This document shows positions 1 through 7,048 of a DNA stretch of 64,000 nucleotides, one piece after another. The first letter of the stretch is position 1; the number at the start of each line of letters is the position of its first letter. The stretch is taken from contig CAVOHB010000009.1 in NCBI GenBank assembly GCA_963695705.1, positions 372,001-436,000 on the forward strand, read 5' to 3'. Origin of the DNA: JBKPNJ01 sp963695705. GTDB lineage: Bacteria; Actinomycetota; Actinomycetes; Propionibacteriales; Nocardioidaceae. The notes beneath the pieces are model-generated. The model saw only the letters and a list, made by a program, of their open reading frames with translations, searched no databases and had not been told where the DNA came from. Made by a program: the position numbers and the translations under genes.

Positions 1-470
1 TCGTAGTTCGACAGTCCGATGGCGCGGACCAGTCCGCGAGCTACCAACTCGGCCATCGCGCCCCAGGTCTCCTCCAGCGGCACACCGGTCTCGTCGGGCC
101 AATGCAGGAAGTACACGTCAAGCACCTCGCGGCCCAGGCGCCGCAGACTGCCCTCGCAAGCCGCGTGGACCTGCTCCGGCCGGAATCCGCTGCCGCCACC
201 AGTGATGGCGGCTCCGGGAGCCACCTTGGTCGACACCAGCGACCCGGCGTCGACCCGGGCCAGCGCGGCGCCGATCAGGGACTCGTTGGCGGTGGCGAGA
301 TAGTTCTCCGACGTGTCGAGCCAGTTCACCCCGGCCTGGGCCGCATCGGCGATTACGTTCGCGGCTCGATCTACATCCGGCGTCTCCCCGGCCTCCGGCC
401 CCAGCTCGAAGCCCCCGAGGCCTAGACGGGACAGCCAGACATCCGTCCTACCGAGGACGCCAGAGTCCAT
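1..470 (-). CDS. Aldo/keto reductase, C-terminal part cut by window edge
   Basis: The minus-strand frame starts at an ATG ending at 470 and stays open to base 1, giving about 156 residues of the N-terminal half. It reads as an NAD(P)H-dependent aldo/keto reductase (TIM barrel): a GLGGFELG glycine strand near residue 13, a WLDTSENY segment carrying the catalytic Asp and Tyr, an STKV segment with the catalytic Lys, and FLHWPD with the His, followed by GLVRAIGLSNY. These are the four AKR active-site positions in the usual order. The substrate cannot be told. The gene is transcribed away from the cupin/TPR gene at 744, so the 470-744 gap holds divergent promoters. Confidence 0.9.
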   Translation of the reverse strand, partial: MDSGVLGRTDVWLSRLGLGGFELGPEAGETPDVDRAANVIADAAQAGVNWLDTSENYLATANESLIGAALARVDAGSLVSTKVAPGAAITGGGSGFRPEQVHAACEGSLRRLGREVLDVYFLHWPDETGVPLEETWGAMAELVARGLVRAIGLSNY

Positions 471-743
471 AACTGCCTCCTGTCCCGCCTAAGCTACCGC
501 TGCTACTCGGCTCCGGTGGTGGTGCCGGTGAGCAGTGGAACCCGGCTACACCCGAGCCCCGGGGATTCTCTGCCGCTGGCTCGGCCAGGCAATGACACGA
601 CTTCCGGCTTTCGGCATGGCTTTCATCGCGCACAACTTTTCCAGCCGAGTGAGTCGTACCCGTCTGTCAGACTTGACAACTCGACCGAGCGGCAGACCTG
701 GCGGGTGTTGGCTCGCCGGGCAGCGAACGGGAAGGGCGCCTCC

Positions 744-1391
744 ATGGCTGCATACGCGGTTACGCATCTCGACGCGATCGAGGAATTTGCCGACGCGGGC
801 TGTCACTATCGGCCGATCCGACACCAACTGGGCATCACGGCGTTCGGAGTGACTGCTTGGACTGCCCGTGCAGCAGGAGACCTTGTTATCAACGAGCACG
901 ACGAGGGCGACCCGACTGCGGACCAGGAGCTCTTTCTCGTACTGCGCGGCCACGCGGTGTTCGAGCTTGACGGTGACCGGGTCGACGCGCCGACGGGAAC
1001 TCTCGTTTTCGCCCCTCCCCGCACGAAGCGGATGGCCACCGCCAAGGCGGAGGCGACGACGATCATCGCGCTGGAAGGCACGCCGGGACAGGCGTACGAG
1101 CCCCGCGGCTGGGAGCTGTGGGCTCCGCTGGCCCCCCACTATGCGGCGGGCGAGTACGCCGCGGTCGCCGACCGTCTCGGCAGCCTGGTCGCAGCCAATC
1201 CGCAGTACCCCATGCTGTTCTTCAACCTCGCCTGCTGCGAGAGCCTCTCCGGCCGGACAGGGGACGCGCTCGATCACCTCCGGCACGCCGTCGAGATGTC
1301 GGAGGAGTTTCGCCAGTCCGCGAAGGCCGACTCCGACCTTGATCCGATCCGCGGTGAACCCGCGTTCAAGCAACTGATCGGCGGCGACTAG
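744..1391 (+). CDS. Cupin-like protein with C-terminal TPR-like helices
   Basis: 215 residues from the ATG at 744. The frame is open further upstream to 516, but that part is low-complexity and lacks a clear ribosome site, so the ATG was chosen. The N-terminal half looks like a cupin barrel: a segment with ELFLVLRGHAVFELDGDRV, then GTLVFAPP, the typical turn of a small-molecule-binding beta barrel. The C-terminal part is helical, with MLFFNLACCESLSGRTGDAL, as in a tetratricopeptide helix pair. Proteins of this shape are common in actinobacteria and mostly uncharacterised. No metal-binding His set typical of enzymatic cupins is obvious, so a binding or sensor role is more likely than catalysis (inference). 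Confidence 0.75.
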   Translation: MAAYAVTHLDAIEEFADAGCHYRPIRHQLGITAFGVTAWTARAAGDLVINEHDEGDPTADQELFLVLRGHAVFELDGDRVDAPTGTLVFAPPRTKRMATAKAEATTIIALEGTPGQAYEPRGWELWAPLAPHYAAGEYAAVADRLGSLVAANPQYPMLFFNLACCESLSGRTGDALDHLRHAVEMSEEFRQSAKADSDLDPIRGEPAFKQLIGGD

Positions 1392-1589
1392 AGGGGCACT
1401 CGACGCCCGGGGTGCCACATGCGGACGCCAACCGGTCCGACCTCGGCTGCAAGTCCCTGAGCTCCATGTGATGCTGTCCGCGAGCAGTGAGTCGATGAGC
1501 CGAGCCCGAAAGTGAAACGGCCGATGAGACGCGTGGCTCGCAGCGGCCGGCCCTTGACGCTGGGCACGAGAGCGCGAAGCGAGCGTCTC

Positions 1590-2390
1590 TCAGTGAGGTG
1601 TGGCGCGTCGTGCGGCGGCTGCCGATCCGGGTGTGGGAAACCATCGGAATATCACGGCTGACTGGCCGAGAGTCCAGACCGCGTTGCACACCCAGTAGGC
1701 CAGCAGCGCGACGGGTACGACGCCGCCGGCCGCCAGCATGGTTAGCGCCGAGAGCGCTGGCATGAGGTGTTGGGCTTGAACCATCGCCTCCGGCAGCGCG
1801 CGGGCGATGCTGTTGGGGACGATGAGGTACTTCTGGGTGAGGTACGACAGCACCGCGGTGGCACAGGCCAATCCCGCCACGACCGCCAGATGTGTCGGTC
1901 CGGCGCCGAGGTATCCGCGTTCGGCCAGCCGAACGCCCAGTATTGTGGCCCCGCCCAGGGATGCGACCAACCCAGAGTCCATCACGCCCACGGTCTGTCC
2001 GGCGGCCACGTCGGCTAACAGGTGGTAGAGGGCGAGCCAGATCGGGACTTGTGCCAGCAGGGGGAGCCAACCGAGCCGGGACATGCCGTGCTGGGCCGCG
2101 ATGCGACGCCGTTCGTCCCGGAGTGCGCGGATGCTCTGTGGGTCCTTGCGCTCGCGGTAGCGCTTGGCGAGTTCTTCCAACTGCGGGCGGGCCCGCGCCG
2201 AGGCGTGGGCGAGGCGGACGCCGTGGGCGGCGAGTGGTAGCAGCGCGAGCCGTACCACGGCGACGACCGCGGCGATACTCACCAGCCAGGTAGCCCCGGC
2301 GGCTGGGTCGGCGCCCAACGTGGTCAGGCCAGTGTGAGCAGCGGCAATCGCCGCTGCGAGTGCATGCGTCAACGGGTCGAGAACAGACAT
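1590..2390 (-). CDS. YidC/Oxa1-family membrane protein insertase
   Basis: 266 residues. An N-terminal membrane segment (around VSIAAVVAVVRLALLPL) is followed by a basic cytoplasmic hairpin (QLEELAKRYRERKDPQ), then by membrane segments including WLPLLAQVPIWLALYHLL and LSALTMLAAGGVVPVALLAYWVCNAVWTLGQ. This is the YidC/Oxa1 core layout, with the Arg after the first membrane segment that sits in the hydrophilic groove. It is shorter than housekeeping YidC and has no long periplasmic domain, as in Gram-positive paralogues. It lies 54 bases downstream of a small membrane protein gene on the same strand, and the two probably form an operon. It may insert a subset of inner-membrane proteins; being away from rpmH and rnpA it is likely an accessory paralogue. 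Confidence 0.9.
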   Translation of the reverse strand: MSVLDPLTHALAAAIAAAHTGLTTLGADPAAGATWLVSIAAVVAVVRLALLPLAAHGVRLAHASARARPQLEELAKRYRERKDPQSIRALRDERRRIAAQHGMSRLGWLPLLAQVPIWLALYHLLADVAAGQTVGVMDSGLVASLGGATILGVRLAERGYLGAGPTHLAVVAGLACATAVLSYLTQKYLIVPNSIARALPEAMVQAQHLMPALSALTMLAAGGVVPVALLAYWVCNAVWTLGQSAVIFRWFPTPGSAAAARRATPH

Positions 2391-2444
2391 GTGTGCTCCT
2401 GCACGAGTGAGGACTATTGGCCGTTGGCTCGCGTGAGGCGAGCG

Positions 2445-2756
2445 TCAGGCCAGTCCGGGAGCACGCGGGCGGAGCGGGTGGCGGGGCGGATCGGTGACCT
2501 GCCCTGTTTGCGCGAGGTGCAGTGCAGCCGACCTGCGGGACGGCAGGACACGGCCGCCAGGGGTGAGTATCGCGTGCCGGCTGCCGAAGCCGACGACCAG
2601 AGCCAGTGCGAGCGCCAAAACCGCCACACCCGTACCAGCGGGCGCCTGGACAGCGGTCGCTATCAGCAGCGTCCCAAACAGGGCCAGCGCCAAGCCGGCG
2701 GCGTACGCGGACACAATGCGGGAGGGCGACAGAGTCCACCGGCGCTCCCCAATCAT
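2445..2756 (-). CDS. Small membrane protein, DUF6412-like, partner of YidC
   Basis: 103 residues. Two adjacent hydrophobic segments (ALALFGTLLIATAVQA and GTGVAVLALALALVVGFGS) are followed by a basic Pro/Arg-rich tail. The length, the double hairpin and the position directly upstream of a YidC paralogue match the DUF6412 pattern known from actinobacteria, but this identification is from memory of layout, not from a search. The function is unknown. It is probably co-transcribed with the insertase gene. Confidence 0.6.
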   Translation of the reverse strand: MIGERRWTLSPSRIVSAYAAGLALALFGTLLIATAVQAPAGTGVAVLALALALVVGFGSRHAILTPGGRVLPSRRSAALHLAQTGQVTDPPRHPLRPRAPGLA

Positions 2757-3010
2757 GGCGACATGCTACGCGCACCGGCCCCACAACACGCAGAACCGAA
2801 CCGACCCAGGCCGGCCCGTCGGTCTCACGATTCGGTGCGGCCTTCCCATCAACCGCCGCGCAAGAATGCACCGGCCACCACTGGCGCGCGTGCGCAAACG
2901 GTGCGAAGCAGCGCATACCGGGAGTGTTCCCGGCGGAAGGACGCGCCCCGTTGACAGGCTCGACCGGCAAATTCCTGGACGTCGGGCGACGGCGGTGCCA
3001 CCGTGGGTCC

Positions 3011-4375
3011 GTGACGCGCGCCGTCGTAGCCGACTACCTCGTGGTGGGAGCCGGCGCCATGGGGATGGCCTTCACGGACGCGCTGACCGACCACGCCGAC
3101 GTTCGCGTAGCCCTGGTCGACCGTCGCCACAGCAGCAGCGGACACTGGCTCGAGGCGTACCCCTTTGTCCGCTTGCACCAGGCCTCTGCCTTCTACGGCG
3201 TCGCATCGACCCTGCTCGGCTCCGGCCAGTTGCAGCAGCGCGGACCCGAGGAGGGCCTGCAGGAGCGGGCCTCCCAGTCGGAGATCTGCGCCTATTACGC
3301 GCGGATGCTCGACCGGATGCTGGAGTCGGGAAAGGTTGAGTTCTTCCCCAACTGCGAGTACGTGGGCGACCGTGAGGTCGTCTCGCGCATATCAGGTGAG
3401 CGGTTCGATGTGTCCCGGTGCCGCATTGTCGACGCTCGCTACCTGGCCCCCAGCATCCCAGCGGAGAAGCCGCCACCGTTCGGCGTCGCCGAGGACGCCA
3501 GAGTGCTCGCGGTCAACGGCCTCGCACGACTGGAGGAGGCGCCGCGCCAATACGTTGTGGTCGGGTCGGGCAAGACCGCGACGGATGCCTGCATCTGGCT
3601 GCTCTCGCGTGGTGTGGACCCCGATGCGATCTGCTGGGTGCGGCCTCGCGACCCCTGGATGTTAAACCGGGCCGTGGTCCAGCCGGATCCTGCGGTATTC
3701 CTCGGCATGGTCGCCGACACGATGCAGGCAGCGGAGGACGCGACGTCGGTGGAAGAGCTGTTCCTTCGACTCGAGGCTGCCGACATCATGCTGCGCATCG
3801 ACCGGGCGGTGATGCCGACGATGGCCAAGGCGCCCACCCTCGCCACGTGGGAGCTCGAGCAGCTGCGCACCCTCGAGAACGTCCTGCGACGAGGGCATCT
3901 CGAGACCGTCGACCGGGGCCGGCTCGCCTTCGCCGACGGTTCGGTCGCCATCGCTGCCGACGCCGTGGTCGTGCACTGCGCGGCGGACGGCTTGAAGTAT
4001 CCCCCGCGCGTCCCCGTCTGGCGCCCGGAGGCGATCACGTTGCAGGCGATCCGGGCCGGGTTCCCCTGCTTCGGTGCGGCCCTGATCGGCTACGTCGAGG
4101 CGACCCGCGAGGACGACGACGAGAGGAACCCGCTCTGCCCACCAACGCCGTACGGCAACTCGATGGCGGGGTGGGTGAGAATGAACGTCCTCGGTGCCCG
4201 GGCGGCGATGTCCTTCTCGGCAGAGCCCGACATCAAGGAGTGGTCCGACCGGGTGGCGCTCAACCCGGCGCGGATCCCGCCCGGACAGGCCGGATCGGCT
4301 GCGCTGGACGACGCCCGCGAGCGCCTCGCGTCTCACATGCGTCCCGGGCTGGCCCGGCTTGCCGAGCTGATGTGA
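3011..4375 (+). CDS. NAD(P)/FAD-dependent oxidoreductase
   Basis: 454 residues from the GTG at 3011. The open frame runs further upstream, but the dinucleotide fold begins right after this GTG. The N-terminus has a Rossmann beta-alpha-beta fold (YLVVGAGAMGMAFTDAL) ending in an acidic strand (VALVDRR). A second dinucleotide site occurs mid-protein (QYVVVGSGKTATDACIWLL). Two nucleotide folds in one chain suit a flavoprotein that binds FAD and NAD(P)H, in the same broad class as flavin monooxygenases and lysine N-hydroxylase-like proteins. A long insert between the folds contains RHSSSGHWLEAYPFVRLHQA. The gene stands alone and nothing nearby indicates a substrate. Confidence 0.85.
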   Translation: MTRAVVADYLVVGAGAMGMAFTDALTDHADVRVALVDRRHSSSGHWLEAYPFVRLHQASAFYGVASTLLGSGQLQQRGPEEGLQERASQSEICAYYARMLDRMLESGKVEFFPNCEYVGDREVVSRISGERFDVSRCRIVDARYLAPSIPAEKPPPFGVAEDARVLAVNGLARLEEAPRQYVVVGSGKTATDACIWLLSRGVDPDAICWVRPRDPWMLNRAVVQPDPAVFLGMVADTMQAAEDATSVEELFLRLEAADIMLRIDRAVMPTMAKAPTLATWELEQLRTLENVLRRGHLETVDRGRLAFADGSVAIAADAVVVHCAADGLKYPPRVPVWRPEAITLQAIRAGFPCFGAALIGYVEATREDDDERNPLCPPTPYGNSMAGWVRMNVLGARAAMSFSAEPDIKEWSDRVALNPARIPPGQAGSAALDDARERLASHMRPGLARLAELM

Positions 4376-4482
4376 GGGATCTCCGTCCGCACGTGCCGTT
4401 TCTCCCGGCCTCTGAACCCTGACCCGTGAGTCGTTGCACTTGGCGCGGTGCGATGTCGCCGTTGGCTCGAACCTGGCGGGAT

Positions 4483-4794
4483 CTACCGCGAGCCGGCGGC
4501 GTCGAGCGCTGCCGAGATGGGCTCCAGGTCCGTGATCAGCTGGTCGAGCTCGCTCGGCTTCAGGCTGTCGTACGCCGGTGCTGCGAGGTCGTCGGTGCGC
4601 GATTGGATCCGCTTCTCCTTCTCCCGGCCAACGTCACTCAGCCAGCCGATGGCCTCGATGATGGCGCCCAAGGACCGGCGACGCTTCATGGCAGAGCGGC
4701 TCCGCCCGAGCGTCGCCAAGGTCACGCACGCGCGCGGAATACCCTTATGGAGGACCCCGCCGCTGTTCACCATCACCGATGCGTTCGACCGCAA
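4483..4794 (-). pseudogene. Fragment resembling the C-terminus of a MarR-type regulator
   Basis: The frame is 103 codons. Its last 55 or so residues (LSDVGREKEKRIQSRTDDL, then APAYDSLKPSELDQLITDL and a final ALDAAGSR) look like the wing and dimerisation helices that end MarR-family repressors, where TxxGRxK precedes a long helix. The first half does not read as a winged helix, and there is no DNA-recognition helix. I take it as a decayed remnant. It lies in a stretch (4376-5243) that also holds the damaged Dabb gene. A chance ORF remains possible. Confidence 0.35.
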
Positions 4795-4872
4795 TCGTCG
4801 ACGGCTCTCGTTTCAGGCACCAGGGCGGCGATGGGCGCACGGTAATGTAACGCTCGATCGAGAGGCCGCGCC

Positions 4873-5046
4873 GTGTTCCGTCAGGTGATCTCCATCCGTT
4901 GGGCTCCAGGCGTCTCGGCCGAGGCGAAACAGGCGTATCGTCATGCGCTCGATTCGCTTCATCAGGCCTACGTCCGCGACCACGTGAGGAGGGTCGTCGG
5001 CGATCGGGTCGTCGTGCAACACGATTGGACCCCACTACAGTCCTAG
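4873..5046 (+). pseudogene. Dabb (stress-responsive alpha-beta barrel) gene with internal deletion
   Basis: A 57-residue frame from the GTG at 4873. It begins with VFRQVISIRWAPGVSAEAKQ, the usual first strand and helix of a Dabb domain, and ends with HQAYVRDHVRRVVGDRVVVQ followed by HDW, the usual last helix and strand. The two ends join directly at DSL/HQAY. A complete Dabb domain has about 97-100 residues, so roughly 40 residues (strands 2 and 3 and the loop between) are absent while the frame is kept. The product could not form the normal dimeric barrel. The rest of the gap to the ABC-F gene at 5244 holds nothing I recognise. Confidence 0.7.
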
Positions 5047-5243
5047 GTCGAGGCTGATGCATTGGCCGGACGCACGCCTCCGGCCCAGCGCGCGGGAATC
5101 TTCACTCGGCGCTTAGCGCCGCTACCTCAACTGCCCGTGGACCATGTCCATCGCCGGAACACGCGGTCCGGGTTCGCATCGACTTGATGCTGGGGACTGA
5201 CAGGATGTTCACGAGCGGCGCGGTTACTCACTACCCTCGATGG

Positions 5244-6893
5244 GTGTCCTCCGCGAGGATCAACCTGCGAGGCCTCGGGTTCAGTTATGGCGCGCGGCCG
5301 GTGTTGCGTAACGTCGATGCCGCCATAGGCGACCGTTCGCGCGTGGCGGTCGTCGGACCGAACGGTGTAGGCAAGTCCAGCCTGCTGCGCCTGGTAGCCG
5401 GCCTGGAGGAGCCCGAGTCGGGCACGGTCGCCGTCCGCCCGGTCGGCGCGACTATCGGTTTCCTGCCCCAGGAGCGCGACAGGCGGCCAGCCGAGGCCCT
5501 CGGTCAGTACCTCGCGCGCCGTACAGGTGTCGCCGCAGCCGAGGCTGATCTGCAGCGGGCTGCCGCCGCACTCTCCCTCGCGGAACCGTCGGCAGATGCC
5601 GCATACGCGACTGCGCTCAACCACTACCTCGCGATCGAAGCCCCCATTTTCGAGAGCCGGTCGGCGGCAGTCGTGGCCAGCCTGGGGCTCGATCCGGAGA
5701 AGCTTTCCCAGGCTACGGACACTCTGTCCGGCGGCGAACTTGCCCGCGCCGGGCTCGCGGCGATCTTGCTCACTCGGGTCGATCTCCTACTACTGGACGA
5801 GCCGACCAACGACCTGGATGCTGTGGGCCTGGCGCGCCTCGAGGAGTTCCTGGTTGAGCGCGACGGCACGTTACTGGTGGTCTCGCACGATCGTGCGTTC
5901 CTTGAGCGCACCACTGATCAGGTGCTCGAGCTCGATCAGTTCAGTCACGCGGCCCGGCTGTTCGGCGGCGGGTTCTCCGCGTACGTCGTCGAGCGCGACC
6001 GTGCGAAGGCGACCGCGCGGGAGGCGTTCGAGGCATACGCGCAGACCCGCCAGGCGCTGGTCGACCGGGCCGTGCAGGAGAAAGACTGGGCCCAGCAAGG
6101 CGTGAGTCGGGCCACGTCGTCGAAGGCGCGGCGCGAGGAAAAGGACAGGAACGTCCGAGCCGCCAACCTGGCGGGGGCACAGAGTCGCGGTTCCGCAGCC
6201 GCCAAGACTCTGCGCCTGCTCGACCGGCTCGACGCAGTTGAGGATCCGCGTGAGCCGTGGGACCTGCGGCTGCGCCTCGCAGCATCGTCGCGCAGCGGTG
6301 ACAAGGTCGCGGGGCTCCACCACGCGGTCGTCTGCCGTAGCGACTTCACTCTCGGACCGGTTGATTTGCTCATTTCGCGTGGTGACCGGGTGGCCGTCGC
6401 GGGGTCTAACGGCGCCGGCAAGACGACTTTGCTGGCCGCTCTGCTGGGACGGGCCGAGCTCAGCTCAGGCACGCAGTGGACAGGACCAGCGACTGTTGTC
6501 GGGGAGATCGACCAGGTGCGCCGAACCTTTGACGCCGACGATTCGCTGCTCGACGCCTTCCGTGCGCGCACCGGGGGAGATGCCGCCGAGACCCGCAGGC
6601 TGCTCGCGAAGTTCGGCCTTGGCGCCGACGAGGTGTTGCGTGCCGTGGGCTCGTTGTCGCCGGGTGAGCGCACCCGAGCGGACCTGGCCCTGCTGATGGC
6701 GCTCGGCGCGAACCTCCTCGTGCTCGACGAACCGACCAATCACCTCGACCTGGATGCCATCGAGTCTCTCGAGGAGGCGCTCCAGACCTTCGACGGCACG
6801 CTCCTTCTTGTCAGTCACGACCGGCGGTTGCTCGAAAGGGTGGACACCAACCGCCACCTCGTCGTCGAGGACGGACGGATCCGCGAACTCTAG
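5244..6893 (+). CDS. ABC-F family ATPase (ribosome protection/translation factor type)
   Basis: 549 residues from the GTG at 5244. An ATG 60 bases upstream is in frame, but the family-like sequence begins at SSARINLRGLGFSYG. There are two ABC domains on one chain and no membrane segment: Walker A GPNGVGKSS near residue 38, signature LSGGELARAG, Walker B LLLLDEPTNDLD; then a second set with SNGAGKTT, LSPGERTRAD and LLVLDEPTNHLD. A basic, helical linker (KDWAQQGVSRATSSKARREE region) separates them, as in ABC-F proteins that act on the ribosome. Members either rescue stalled ribosomes or give resistance to drugs of the 50S subunit. Which applies here cannot be read from sequence. It is a single-gene unit. 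Confidence 0.92.
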   Translation: MSSARINLRGLGFSYGARPVLRNVDAAIGDRSRVAVVGPNGVGKSSLLRLVAGLEEPESGTVAVRPVGATIGFLPQERDRRPAEALGQYLARRTGVAAAEADLQRAAAALSLAEPSADAAYATALNHYLAIEAPIFESRSAAVVASLGLDPEKLSQATDTLSGGELARAGLAAILLTRVDLLLLDEPTNDLDAVGLARLEEFLVERDGTLLVVSHDRAFLERTTDQVLELDQFSHAARLFGGGFSAYVVERDRAKATAREAFEAYAQTRQALVDRAVQEKDWAQQGVSRATSSKARREEKDRNVRAANLAGAQSRGSAAAKTLRLLDRLDAVEDPREPWDLRLRLAASSRSGDKVAGLHHAVVCRSDFTLGPVDLLISRGDRVAVAGSNGAGKTTLLAALLGRAELSSGTQWTGPATVVGEIDQVRRTFDADDSLLDAFRARTGGDAAETRRLLAKFGLGADEVLRAVGSLSPGERTRADLALLMALGANLLVLDEPTNHLDLDAIESLEEALQTFDGTLLLVSHDRRLLERVDTNRHLVVEDGRIREL

Positions 6894-7048
6894 GCGGCGC
6901 GGGCCGGACTGCTCGGCGTACGAACGAACAGACCGGTTGTCAGCGACCCGGTGGCTTCGTTGCCTGAGACGATCAACTCACGTCAGGACTGGCGGTTCTG
7001 TCGCGTGCGCTGTAGTGCGGCAGGGTGCCTGGCCGGGATGATGTGGAC

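Noticed and set aside
516..743. N-terminal extension of the cupin/TPR protein to 516
   Set aside because: The extra residues are low-complexity and overlap the divergent promoter region of the aldo/keto reductase gene.
1366..2970. 534-codon minus-strand open frame
   Set aside because: It overlaps the YidC-like gene in another frame. The sequence is Arg/Pro-rich without motifs, a normal shadow in high-GC DNA.
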